Below, piece by piece: positions 1-8,110 of a DNA stretch of 24,523 nt. The translations under genes were made by a program, and so were the position numbers. How positions within the stretch are numbered: the stretch's first letter is position 1; every line of letters starts with the position of its first letter. The notes below the pieces were generated by a model. The model was not told the DNA's origin. It did not search any database and worked only from the letters and a program-made list of their open reading frames with translations. This stretch comes from CAWVWF01 sp963933885 (GTDB lineage Bacteria; Bacteroidota; Bacteroidia; Flavobacteriales_C; GCA-002722245): positions 1-24,523 of the forward strand of contig CAWVWF010000029.1 of assembly GCA_963933885.1 (NCBI GenBank), given 5' to 3'.

Positions 1-1046
1 TTCTGATTTTTTCTTTTCGTGATTCCAAATAACCCTCCAAAAACCAACAACATACCCCCAATTGTACTAATTAAGGTTAAGTTACTCCATTCTTTAATTA
101 TGTAATTTAAGTATAGGGCTAAAGCTCCACAAACAAAAGTTAGAGTTAAAAAGAAAATAGCTACTAACCGATCTTTTAAACCTAAAAATGATAAATGATG
201 AGTAGTGTGATCTCTTCCACCTACAAATGGGCTTGTACCTTTTGATAATCTGTTTATAGTAACAGTTGTTGTGTCAATTAGAGATGGTAAAAATACTAAG
301 AGAGGAGTTAGAAATTTTGCCCAAGAATTACTTGGATCATTAAAATGATATCCATTCCAAAAGAAATGAATTCCAACTGCGGCTAATACAACCCCTAGAA
401 ATTGGCTACCTGTATCCCCCATGTACATTTTTGAAGGGTTCCAATTATAATATAAAAATCCAACTAATGATCCTATTGTTCCTAATATGACCCAAAAATA
501 TAGTGCATTTAATTGATTAGTTAATATTAAAACAAATAATGCTGTAGAAAGTGTCCCTATAGAAACAGACGTTGTAATCCCGTCCATGTTATCTAGCATA
601 TTTATTGAATTCATCATTCCTACAATCCACAAAAAACTTATTCCATAGTTTAATAAGTCGTTTTCAAATAAATTAATATAATTACCACTTAAAATAAGAA
701 CTACTGCACAAGAGAATTGACCAATAAACTTAAGTATAGGTTTAGTGTTGTAGGCATCGTCTGCTAAACCAACTAGAAAACCAATCGAAGCTGCAATTAA
801 TACACCAAAAAAAGAAGTGTCAATTTCTCCTTTGTGTGCAAACATTATGGCATAAGTAGCGAATGACATCAGGAAAATTATGTAGAAAGAAATCCCTCCA
901 AATGCCGGTTTTGTAGTACTGCTCCATCGGACTTCATCTGTATTAGGATCGTTTTTCGAACCTAATGTTCTTGCGAATTTCAGAAACAAACCATTAATAA
1001 GTAATGAAAATATTATACTGAAAACAAAGAATATAATGTAACTCAT
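1..1046 (-). CDS. MraY/WecA-family undecaprenyl-phosphate glycosyl-1-phosphate transferase, 3' end cut by window edge
   Basis: Reading the minus strand from an ATG at 1046 gives an open frame of 348 codons with no stop before the left edge, so the gene is partial. It is an integral membrane protein with about ten hydrophobic segments. It carries the family signatures in order: a DD-containing motif (GLADDAYNT), a NSINMLDNMDG motif, MGDTGSQ, and a late HHLSFLGL histidine motif. These belong to enzymes that move a sugar-1-phosphate from a UDP-sugar onto undecaprenyl phosphate in the inner membrane, the first step of O-antigen or exopolysaccharide repeat synthesis. The last visible residues are a hydrophobic segment followed by a basic stretch (TKRKN), so little is probably missing. 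It lies 50 bp downstream of rmlC in the same direction and is likely the last visible gene of the operon. A WecA-like role fits better than MraY because no cell-division genes are present. The exact sugar is not determinable. Confidence 0.9.
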   Translation of the reverse strand, partial: MSYIIFFVFSIIFSLLINGLFLKFARTLGSKNDPNTDEVRWSSTTKPAFGGISFYIIFLMSFATYAIMFAHKGEIDTSFFGVLIAASIGFLVGLADDAYNTKPILKFIGQFSCAVVLILSGNYINLFENDLLNYGISFLWIVGMMNSINMLDNMDGITTSVSIGTLSTALFVLILTNQLNALYFWVILGTIGSLVGFLYYNWNPSKMYMGDTGSQFLGVVLAAVGIHFFWNGYHFNDPSNSWAKFLTPLLVFLPSLIDTTTVTINRLSKGTSPFVGGRDHTTHHLSFLGLKDRLVAIFFLTLTFVCGALALYLNYIIKEWSNLTLISTIGGMLLVFGGLFGITKRKNQ

Positions 1047-1096
1047 TAGTTTAGTTTTTCGCTTGATTATGATGCAAAAGTAGTAGTTTCGTTTGG

Positions 1097-1639
1097 TTAA
1101 AACAAACTGTTAAAACTTTCGAAATTATCTGCAATTTTGTCTTTATCTGAAACTATTGGGCTTTTTGATGTCCATTCTATTTTTAGAGTTTCATCATTCC
1201 ATAAAATACAACCTTCAGATTCCTTGTTATAATAGTTGGTTACTTTGTATGCGAAAATTGTATTATCTTCTAAAGTTTCAAAACCATGGGCAAAACCAGG
1301 CGGTATCCATAACATTTTGAAGTTACTCTCTGTTAATACTACTTTTAGAGATTTACCATAAGTAGAAGAGTTTTTTCTTATATCTACTACTACATCAGCA
1401 ACGCTTCCTTTAATAACTCTAACTAATTTACCTTGTTCAAATGGTGGGTTTTGAAAATGTAAACCTCTCAAAACATCTTTGGAAGAAAGTGACTGATTAT
1501 CCTGAACAAAACTGTAATCTCCAATGTTCTCGCTGAATATCTTTTTATTAAATGGCTCAAAAAAGTGACCTCTATCATCTCCAAATATATTTGGAGTTAT
1601 TATAAATACACCTTCTAATTCTGTTTTTTCAAATTTCAT
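1097..1639 (-). CDS. rfbC: dTDP-4-dehydrorhamnose 3,5-epimerase (RmlC)
   Basis: A 180-residue cupin enzyme, the usual length for RmlC. It epimerises dTDP-4-keto-6-deoxyglucose at C3 and C5 on the way to dTDP-L-rhamnose or related 6-deoxy sugars. Visible signatures are GDDRGHFFEPF near residues 20-30, the RGLHFQ motif with the expected catalytic histidine at 61, QGKLVRVIKG and VVDIRKNS in the beta core, WIPPGFAHGF, and YKVTNYYNKESEG with the conserved tyrosine region. The residue after the catalytic histidine is Phe, where many homologues have Tyr. Its ATG overlaps the end of the upstream kinase gene by 4 bp, which suggests translational coupling. RmlA, RmlB and RmlD are not in the window, so the other rhamnose steps must be encoded elsewhere, or the product may be a different deoxysugar. 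Confidence 0.95.
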   Translation of the reverse strand: MKFEKTELEGVFIITPNIFGDDRGHFFEPFNKKIFSENIGDYSFVQDNQSLSSKDVLRGLHFQNPPFEQGKLVRVIKGSVADVVVDIRKNSSTYGKSLKVVLTESNFKMLWIPPGFAHGFETLEDNTIFAYKVTNYYNKESEGCILWNDETLKIEWTSKSPIVSDKDKIADNFESFNSLF

Positions 1640-4053
1640 TTTTTGCTAAAAAAGTTTAAAATTCCTTTTTTCTCTTCTTGAGGCTTTTCTTCGTAATATC
1701 CATGATTCCCTCCATATCCATATCCGTATCCGTATCCGTATCCGTAACCATAACCATAACCGTATTTCGATCCGTATCCTCCATAGCTTTTTCCTCCACC
1801 AGAACCGTTAAGGATAATAGATAGATTTTTGACATCCTTACTATCTTTCAACATTTGAATGTTCTTCAAGAATACTTTTTTTGAGAAATGGGCCCTTACA
1901 ATATAGATAGGGTAATCTACTTTTGAAATAATTGGTAAAGCATCTGTCACAATTCCAACAGGTGGTGTATCAATGACAATTACGTCATATAATCCTTTTA
2001 AATCTTCAATGACTTTAGTCATTGCTTTACTAATTATTAATTCTGAAGGATTTGGTGGAATTGGTCCAGCAGTAATAAAGTGCAAATTTTCAAGATTACT
2101 TTTTTGAATACATTCTTCAATGGATGTTTTACCTATCAAAAGAGTACTCATTCCAACAGTATTTTGAACATTAAAACCAATGTGTGTTTTTGGCTTCCTC
2201 ATGTCTAAATCTAAAATAATAACTTTCTTTTCTGAGAATGCTATTATTCCTCCTAAGTTAATTGCAACAAATGTTTTTCCCTCTCCTGAAATTGTGGATG
2301 TTACGGTAAGTACCTTAGATCCTTCATTGTTTGCTATAAATTGTAAGTTGGAACGTATTGATCTGAATGCTTCAGACATTAATGATTTAGGATTTTTGTC
2401 AACTATCAATTGAGAAACAGGAATGATGTCTTTGTATGATGGGACCATACCTAAAATTGGAATATTATCCGTATGCCTCGAAATGTCAGATGTACTAGAT
2501 ACAGTATTGTGTAGTAAATACTGAACAATTACGATTAGTAAACCTATGAAAAGTCCTATACCTGTAAAAATAAGATATGTTAACTTTTTTTGAGGTGATA
2601 CTGGAGTTAAATTAGCTCTCGCAGGTTCTAATATTTCGTTGTCTGAAACGTATCCAACTCTTACCATTTCATATTCAGCTTTCTTAGTTAAAAGTTTGCC
2701 ATAGTATTGACTATTAATGTCATACATTCTTTTTAAGTGTAGGTAGTCTGTGTTGTGATCAAAGTTTTGAATAGCAGTTTTTTTTGTTATTTGGTAGCTA
2801 TCTAATCTTTGTTGAACTGTTATTATGTTATCTTGAATGTCTTCAATAAGGTTCTTAACTATTTTTTTTAAATCGTCTTTTTCTAAGCTTACTTTATAAT
2901 CTATTTCTTTAATTTTGTATGACTCTTCCTTAACAGTATATTTTAAACTCCGTCTTTCAGAAAGGTAGTTTTGTAATCGATTACCAACTGAACTTAGATA
3001 TCTATTATTAGAATTTAATAATATAAGAGAGTAAAGCTCCTCGTTGCTTCCGTTAGAACTTAGCGCAAGATCAAATTTCCTTAGACCTTCTAAACTTTTT
3101 TCTAGTTCCATACCTTCCATTTGATCTTTCGATTTTAGATCACGGGTTATACTTCTAAAATCAATATCATTACCGTCTTCATCTACTCTTTGGTAAGGTT
3201 TTAAAAGACCCTGGTAATAATTTAGTTTCTGATTGATTTGATAAATTTGATTATCCGTGAAATCAATCATTTGATTTGCACTTTCTTTTTTCTTTAAAAT
3301 ATTTGATCTTAGAAATTCATTTGAAAGGGCATTTATAATATCCGCACTTTTCTTTGGATGTTTATCTTGTAGTTTGATCGATATTGTTTTTGCTTGTGGG
3401 TTGGCAATTCCAATATTCAGTCTTCTTGATAAATTATTTACGATATCGTTCTTATTAAGTATTTCAAAAACAAATTGTTTATTATTTCCATTCAAAATAT
3501 TTAAGTTAGAATTACTTATTTCTAGAAGAAATTCCATTCCATCAAGTGATGTCCACTTGTTAACCGGGATATATGATGTTACAAATGTGTCATTGTTATT
3601 TAAAGTTAATATTGCTACTTCTTTATGGAATCGGACTGTATATTTATTTCCGAAAACTGTTTCACTATTTAATTGAAGTTTTATAGAAAATGGATTTGAA
3701 GAGTAGTTTTCGGTATTTATAAATTTTCCTTTTGAGTAATAATTGATGTAAATAGGTAGATTTGATATTGCTGAGCTTAGCATTTTCTTAGACTTAATTC
3801 TAGAGAGCTCTCCATTAATATTAGTCTCATAAATATTATCAAATTTCATTACCTTATTTACTTCATTTTTGTCACCAATTTTAATAATGGAACTTGATTC
3901 AAAAAGAGGTAAGGTATATCGATTTATAAAAAAGGAAAAACTTGCTCCTATTAAAGTAAGAAGTAATATCCAATGAAGGTTTTTCCTGATAATAAGAATG
4001 GCAAGACCTAAATCAAACTCATCATTTAATAAGGATAGTTTATCTTTATCCAT
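1636..4053 (-). CDS. Wzc-type polysaccharide co-polymerase / tyrosine autokinase
   Basis: An 805-residue inner-membrane protein expected to control polysaccharide polymerisation and export with the Wza-like partner encoded just upstream. It has an N-terminal transmembrane segment near residues 28-46 (Wzz-type domain), a long periplasmic part rich in coiled-coil-like sequence (about 240-480), and a second transmembrane segment near 492-515 preceded by a Pro-containing stretch. The cytoplasmic BY-kinase domain follows, with Walker A SGEGKT (Lys593), Walker A' LDLDMRKP (about 614-621) and Walker B VIVIDTPP (Asp near 695). The tail from about 752 has 13 tyrosines, nine of them in consecutive Tyr-Gly units, followed by an acidic/lysine-rich end. 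BY-kinases autophosphorylate on C-terminal tyrosine clusters, so this tail is the expected target, in an unusually regular form. It sits 4 bp after the Wza-like gene and overlaps rmlC by 4 bp. Confidence 0.93.
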   Translation of the reverse strand: MDKDKLSLLNDEFDLGLAILIIRKNLHWILLLTLIGASFSFFINRYTLPLFESSSIIKIGDKNEVNKVMKFDNIYETNINGELSRIKSKKMLSSAISNLPIYINYYSKGKFINTENYSSNPFSIKLQLNSETVFGNKYTVRFHKEVAILTLNNNDTFVTSYIPVNKWTSLDGMEFLLEISNSNLNILNGNNKQFVFEILNKNDIVNNLSRRLNIGIANPQAKTISIKLQDKHPKKSADIINALSNEFLRSNILKKKESANQMIDFTDNQIYQINQKLNYYQGLLKPYQRVDEDGNDIDFRSITRDLKSKDQMEGMELEKSLEGLRKFDLALSSNGSNEELYSLILLNSNNRYLSSVGNRLQNYLSERRSLKYTVKEESYKIKEIDYKVSLEKDDLKKIVKNLIEDIQDNIITVQQRLDSYQITKKTAIQNFDHNTDYLHLKRMYDINSQYYGKLLTKKAEYEMVRVGYVSDNEILEPARANLTPVSPQKKLTYLIFTGIGLFIGLLIVIVQYLLHNTVSSTSDISRHTDNIPILGMVPSYKDIIPVSQLIVDKNPKSLMSEAFRSIRSNLQFIANNEGSKVLTVTSTISGEGKTFVAINLGGIIAFSEKKVIILDLDMRKPKTHIGFNVQNTVGMSTLLIGKTSIEECIQKSNLENLHFITAGPIPPNPSELIISKAMTKVIEDLKGLYDVIVIDTPPVGIVTDALPIISKVDYPIYIVRAHFSKKVFLKNIQMLKDSKDVKNLSIILNGSGGGKSYGGYGSKYGYGYGYGYGYGYGYGYGGNHGYYEEKPQEEKKGILNFFSKK
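1711..1764 (-). repeat. Nine-unit Tyr-Gly hexanucleotide repeat in the kinase tail
   Basis: Nine consecutive 6-bp units encode Tyr-Gly, residues 764-781 of the Wzc-like kinase. The units are not identical: both TAT/TAC and GGT/GGA codons occur, arranged in short homogeneous blocks (three units ending GGT, then six ending GGA). This suggests older expansion followed by drift. Gains or losses of units stay in frame and would change only the number of tyrosines. Confidence 0.9.
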
Positions 4054-4057
4054 TTTT

Positions 4058-4840
4058 CTAATTGGTATTTTGTGTTAATGTATAAATTAATATGATACTG
4101 GAAAATACGGAGAGAATCGAAGATACGTCACTTGTAAATCTAGCACCGTAATTTATAAAAGGATCAATGTAAATTATGTCTCCAGCCATTAAATTAATGT
4201 TTGCTGTTTTAATTCCTTCAATAGTAGAAACATCAATTAAGTATATTTCGGGATCATTAAGATCTCCTCTAATTAATTTAATTCTACTAGCATTACTTTC
4301 TTCGGCTACCCCTCCAACTGTCGCTAATAATTCAAATAAACTTGAATTTTCATTTTCCAATAACAATACTTGTGCTGCATTTCCTCCTTGAAAAAAATAA
4401 ATTCTTCTATTTGAAATTTGGACTATTGCGAATGGGGAATTAAATTGAGCTGATAGAATATTTTCGATTTTATATTCGAGTTCATCTAAAGTTAAACCAA
4501 CTACTGGAATTCTTCCTATTAGAGGTACTTTGATACTACTGTCCAGTCGTACTTTATAATTCATTCCAGAACCACCAGAACCACCAGAACCACCAGAACC
4601 ACCAGAACCACCAGAACCACCAGAACCAGTTAGAGATATGTAATTATATCCATCATTGGAATACATCTGAATACTTACTTCGTCGTCGATAGCTATTTTA
4701 TATGCAGTTTTCAAATTAACTGAATCAACAAATTGTTTGAACTTATAATTTGTTGGTGTTTTTAACATCCTGCTTTTATTTAAAAGGGAACAGCTAGACA
4801 AAGCAAAAATAGCTAATATTATAAAAATTAAATTTTTCAT
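4058..4840 (-). CDS. Wza-like polysaccharide export outer-membrane lipoprotein
   Basis: A 260-residue export protein, shorter than E. coli Wza. Residues 1-17 form a lipoprotein signal ending in the lipobox LSSC with Cys17. The Poly_export domain starts at YKIAIDDEVSIQMYS (about 47-61) and continues after an insert as SSIKVPLIGRIPVVGLTLDELE. A single SLBB-like region follows (about 150-230, LLLENE...LATVGGV...GDIIYIDPF). A C-terminal hydrophobic helix (about 238-256) corresponds to the helix that forms the outer-membrane pore in Wza. Inserted in the Poly_export domain at residues 72-92 is a pure Gly/Ser repeat of seven Gly-Ser-Gly units. The gene overlaps the upstream glycosyltransferase by 4 bp and precedes the Wzc-like kinase by 4 bp, the usual pairing for assembling a trans-envelope export channel. 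Confidence 0.92.
   Translation of the reverse strand: MKNLIFIILAIFALSSCSLLNKSRMLKTPTNYKFKQFVDSVNLKTAYKIAIDDEVSIQMYSNDGYNYISLTGSGGSGGSGGSGGSGGSGGSGMNYKVRLDSSIKVPLIGRIPVVGLTLDELEYKIENILSAQFNSPFAIVQISNRRIYFFQGGNAAQVLLLENENSSLFELLATVGGVAEESNASRIKLIRGDLNDPEIYLIDVSTIEGIKTANINLMAGDIIYIDPFINYGARFTSDVSSILSVFSSIILIYTLTQNTN
4566..4628 (-). repeat. Seven perfect 9-bp tandem repeats coding Gly-Ser-Gly
   Basis: The + strand shows the unit CCAGAACCA seven times without a mismatch (63 bp). On the coding strand it yields residues 72-92 of the Wza-like lipoprotein, (Gly-Ser-Gly)x7. All copies are identical at wobble positions except the boundary Gly codon. That pattern indicates recent slippage or unequal recombination, not long-term selection on a fixed linker. 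The unit is a multiple of three, so length changes keep the frame. Confidence 0.95.
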
Positions 4841-6021
4841 TTTAGTAATTTATTATACAATTTATCCATGTCGCTCACTAATCTGGTGTGACTGAACTTA
4901 TTCCTGACATGATTCCACCCTTCAATCTTCATCTCATCTCTCAATGAGTCGTTTTCGATCAATTCCAGTAAGTTGTTTGCGTATGTTTCAACATCATCAA
5001 CAGCACTTAAAAGCCCTGTCTTATTTTGTAAAACAACGTTTTCAATACCTCCAACATTAGTTGAAACAATCGGGTTATTTGCTGCTTGAGCTTCTATTAA
5101 ACTAACCGGAGTTCCTTCATTTAATGACGAAAGTGCTATTATGTCAACACCAGCATTTACAATGTCTATGTTTTTTATCCATGAAGTAAGTGTTAAAGGT
5201 GTTTTTCTTTGTTGGATTGTACTTTGACAAAAGTCAATACCTAACTCTTTTGCAAGTGCAATTATTTGATCTCTTGATTCCCCATCACCAACTATAAAAG
5301 CTCTTACTTTTTTAGTGGTTCTATCTAATACCGATTTTAAAGCTCTTAGAAATAAATCATGATTCTTAATTGGAACTAACCTTCCAATTATACCAATAGC
5401 AATCTCATCATCTTCAATTTGATATTCTCTTCTGAACTGAATTCTTTTCAAGTCCAAGTTTTCTTGAAATCTTCCTAAATCAAAACCTAAAGGAATTACT
5501 TCAATTTTATCTAAAGGTGCAATTTTATGAATTTCACCTAATTCTTGCTTTTGAATATCTGAAATTGCTACAATAGCAGTACTTTTTTCGGCTAATTTTC
5601 TTTCAATCCTTTTAAAAACAGTTGTTTTTGCTTTGTTGAAATAAGAATGAAATACATGACCATGAAAAGTATGTACTACTGCTGGTACTTTACAAGAAAA
5701 AGCTGCCATTCTTCCAAGAGTTCCTGCTTTAGATGCATGTGTATGCACTATATCAGGTTTGAATTCTGTTATAATTTGCTTTATTTTCTTGTATGCAGAG
5801 TAGTCATTACCAAATTTAATGGCTCTTTGCATTTCAGGAATTATAGTAGGTGTAATTCCTAAGTCATCTAGGATATGTTGAGATGAGTCTTCAGATTCTT
5901 CTTTGTCTCCACCAATAAGTAGTGTTTCATACTCATTCGGTAGATACTTAGTTAAGTAGGCCGCATTGTAAGTTGGTCCACCTATATTAAATCTATTTAT
6001 TATCCTTAAAACCTTTGGCAT
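4837..6021 (-). CDS. GT4-family glycosyltransferase
   Basis: A 394-residue GT-B fold glycosyltransferase of family GT4, with no signal peptide and probably acting at the cytoplasmic face of the inner membrane on lipid-linked glycan. The N-terminal acceptor domain starts with VLRIINRFNIGGPTYN (Gly-Gly loop) and contains the DIVHTHASKAGTLGR motif and HTFHGHVFHSYF. The donor domain starts at IGIIGRLVPIKNHDLF and contains the E-x7-E motif EGTPVSLIE (Glu302 and Glu310), then NNPIVSTNVGGIENVV. The HTFHGHVF segment is common in GT4 enzymes of exopolysaccharide loci, but the transferred sugar cannot be read from it. It is the second gene of the operon, 92 bp downstream of the asparagine synthetase homologue, and overlaps the export lipoprotein gene by 4 bp. 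Confidence 0.92.
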   Translation of the reverse strand: MPKVLRIINRFNIGGPTYNAAYLTKYLPNEYETLLIGGDKEESEDSSQHILDDLGITPTIIPEMQRAIKFGNDYSAYKKIKQIITEFKPDIVHTHASKAGTLGRMAAFSCKVPAVVHTFHGHVFHSYFNKAKTTVFKRIERKLAEKSTAIVAISDIQKQELGEIHKIAPLDKIEVIPLGFDLGRFQENLDLKRIQFRREYQIEDDEIAIGIIGRLVPIKNHDLFLRALKSVLDRTTKKVRAFIVGDGESRDQIIALAKELGIDFCQSTIQQRKTPLTLTSWIKNIDIVNAGVDIIALSSLNEGTPVSLIEAQAANNPIVSTNVGGIENVVLQNKTGLLSAVDDVETYANNLLELIENDSLRDEMKIEGWNHVRNKFSHTRLVSDMDKLYNKLLK

Positions 6022-6113
6022 GCAGTATTTAAATCAACCGCTAAAATAAAGTAAATTATTGACTTATGATCAACAGATATAGAGTTAATTGCTGAGCTAT
6101 TAGTAAAATGCTA

Positions 6114-7997
6114 TCAGTCCATCCATTTTTTCCACCAATGTTGGAAAACTACCAATGCCCATGTTGTTGCTGCAGCATCTTCAGGATTTGAACTACTAAG
6201 TTTTTTGATTAATTTCTCAGTTTCTATAGAGTTAAAAATTCCTTGGTGTTCTATGAAGTCTTTTGATAGATATTCTGTCTTAATTATTTTACTTAAATCT
6301 CCATTAAACCACTTAAGTAGAGGTACTTCAAAACCATGTTTAGGTCTATTAAATAGTTCTTCTGGTAAATCAGGGCGAAATGTTTCTTGAAGTATTTTTT
6401 TCTTGATTCCTTTTCCAATTTTAAACTCTGAAGGAATAGAGAATGCAAAATCAACTACATTATGATCTAGAAATGGAACACGCACCTCCAGGCTGTTATT
6501 CATACTATTTAAATCAACCTTGGTTAACATATCGCCAACTAAAACCTGATTAACATCTTGTATTAAAACTCCATTGTAATCATCAGACAGTAAATGATTT
6601 CCAAGAATGTTCTCTTTCATGATTTCAAACTGATCTGGAGTAGCCTTTAAGTATTTTAAAGCATTATCATCAGACAATATTCCAGCCCAATCCCAATATC
6701 TTTCTTTATTTCCTTTCTTAACTCCTTGAGAGAACCTAAGTAGTTGTCTGTTTAAGTTTCCAATTTTGGAATTCCTAGACTTAGGAAGTATTTCCCAAAG
6801 CGGTTTTCCAGCAACAACCATTTTATTTTTTATTCCACCGGACCGAGCAATATACTCTGCCATATGTTTATTGTATCCGCTAAATATTTCATCAGCACCA
6901 TCTCCAGAAAGGGCAACAGTAGCTTTTTTCTTAGTATTCATGCTAAGAATATTCACTGCTAAACCTGAACTATCCGCAAAAGGCTCATCTGTATAATCTA
7001 ATACTTGATTTAATTGACCAAACAAATCATCATTTGTTAATTGAAATGCAGTATGATTTGTCTTGTATTTTTCAGCAACTAATTTTGCGTATTTAGTTTC
7101 GTCAAACATTGGTTCATCTTTATAACCAATGGAAAATGTATTTAAATCCTGAGTGTGTTTCGATGCTAATGATACAATTACAGAAGAATCTATTCCTCCA
7201 CTTAAAAAAGCTCCAAGAGGCACATCTGCCACCATTCTCTTAACGACACTTTCTTCTAGTACATCACGTAATTTATCTTGAGCTTCTTTATAAGAAGTTA
7301 TTTTGTAATTATTGTCTTTGAAATCGACTTTGTAATACTGTTCTTTTGTAGCCTTGAAGTTTTTATCGATCTCCAGTAAGAATCCTGGTTCTAACTTGGA
7401 ACAATTTTCCAAAATAGAGTAGGGTTGGGGGATGTAATTAAACTTCAAATACATTTGAAGTGAAGAAAAGTTTATTTTTTTTATGATAGGGAAGGCAAAA
7501 ATTGCCTTCATTTCAGATCCCCAAATTATTTGATGATCATCCTCATATATATGCAATGGTTTAATACCGAAACGATCTCTTGCAATTAATAGCTCTTTTG
7601 TTTCCCTATCATAGAATGAAAAAGCAAAAAAACCATTTAAGTCACTTATTCCTTTTTTACCATTTTCTATTAAGTGATAAAGTAAAACCTCAGTATCAGA
7701 AGTCGTTTTAAAATTAACTCCTAAACTTTCTAATGGTTTTCTAAGTTCTTTGTAATTATAGATTTCACCGTTGAAAATGATGATATATCTTCCGTCGTGT
7801 GAATGGAACGGTTGAGAAGCTCCGCTTGAAGTATCAATAATACTTAGTCTTGCATGACCTAATCCTATGTTTTCTTCTGAAAAAACGCCTTTGTTATCTG
7901 GACCTCTAAAATGTAAAGCATCTATAGCTTTACTAATTAAAGGAATGTTAGATTGTCCAACATTATCTTTTCCGATGATACCTGCAATTCCACACAT
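6114..7997 (-). CDS. asnB: Glutamine-hydrolysing asparagine synthetase homologue, first copy
   Basis: A 627-residue class II glutamine amidotransferase fused to an ATP-pyrophosphatase domain. The ATG is followed directly by Cys2 (MCGIAGIIG), the nucleophile exposed after Met removal, which fixes the start. The glutaminase half shows LHFRGPDNKG, GLGHARLSIID, FNGEIYNYKELR and SDTEV. The synthetase half has the PP-loop SGGIDSS at 266-272, the ALSGDGADEIFSGY motif, and VRVPFLDHNVVDFA near the C-terminus. The canonical reaction makes asparagine from aspartate, glutamine and ATP. In polysaccharide clusters, homologues such as WbpS have been proposed to amidate uronic acid sugars, so a glycan substrate is possible here. 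It is the first gene of the operon after the lpdA terminator. Confidence 0.93.
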   Translation of the reverse strand: MCGIAGIIGKDNVGQSNIPLISKAIDALHFRGPDNKGVFSEENIGLGHARLSIIDTSSGASQPFHSHDGRYIIIFNGEIYNYKELRKPLESLGVNFKTTSDTEVLLYHLIENGKKGISDLNGFFAFSFYDRETKELLIARDRFGIKPLHIYEDDHQIIWGSEMKAIFAFPIIKKINFSSLQMYLKFNYIPQPYSILENCSKLEPGFLLEIDKNFKATKEQYYKVDFKDNNYKITSYKEAQDKLRDVLEESVVKRMVADVPLGAFLSGGIDSSVIVSLASKHTQDLNTFSIGYKDEPMFDETKYAKLVAEKYKTNHTAFQLTNDDLFGQLNQVLDYTDEPFADSSGLAVNILSMNTKKKATVALSGDGADEIFSGYNKHMAEYIARSGGIKNKMVVAGKPLWEILPKSRNSKIGNLNRQLLRFSQGVKKGNKERYWDWAGILSDDNALKYLKATPDQFEIMKENILGNHLLSDDYNGVLIQDVNQVLVGDMLTKVDLNSMNNSLEVRVPFLDHNVVDFAFSIPSEFKIGKGIKKKILQETFRPDLPEELFNRPKHGFEVPLLKWFNGDLSKIIKTEYLSKDFIEHQGIFNSIETEKLIKKLSSSNPEDAAATTWALVVFQHWWKKWMD

Positions 7998-8043
7998 AAG
8001 GCAACAATGATTATTAACTTTTTAATTTCACTAGTTGAAAACG

Positions 8044-8072
8044 AAAATATAGGAAAGTAAAAAAGCCCTCAA
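8044..8072 (-). promoter_or_regulatory. Candidate Bacteroidota-type promoter for the polysaccharide operon
   Basis: On the minus strand a TTG (8072-8070), 18 nt, then TATATTTT (8051-8044) approximates the Bacteroidota primary-sigma pattern TTG-N17-23-TAnnTTTG, lacking the final G. It lies 46 bp upstream of the asnB start and is the only such pair I see there. Its -33 part falls in the loop of the lpdA terminator. This is a pattern match only. Confidence 0.3.
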
Positions 8073-8092
8073 AAAGAGGGCTTTAATTTTTT
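8059..8092 (-). terminator. Intrinsic terminator after lpdA
   Basis: A perfect 9-bp stem (AAAGCCCTC at 8062-8070 paired with GAGGGCTTT at 8076-8084) closes a 5-nt A/T loop. In the minus direction it runs into T residues (8064-8059), giving a standard rho-independent terminator 19-50 bp past the lpdA stop. A second T-run at 8087-8092 on the plus side means it could act in both directions. It separates lpdA from the polysaccharide operon. Confidence 0.88.
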
Positions 8093-8110
8093 ATTCCCTA
8101 CAACTCTGGT

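Noticed and set aside
1091..1107. GTTTG/CAAAC hairpin at the end of rmlC as a terminator
   Set aside because: The stem is only 5 bp, A/T-rich, overlaps the stop codon, and lacks a following T-run; the next gene continues in the same direction.
4566..4628. The 9-bp tandem array as a CRISPR or intergenic repeat
   Set aside because: It has no spacers, is wholly inside a good coding frame and encodes a plausible Gly/Ser linker.
6022..6113. A separate promoter for the GT4 gene in the 92-bp gap after asnB
   Set aside because: Only loose TTG and TATTTTAG matches with poor spacing were found; read-through from asnB is simpler.
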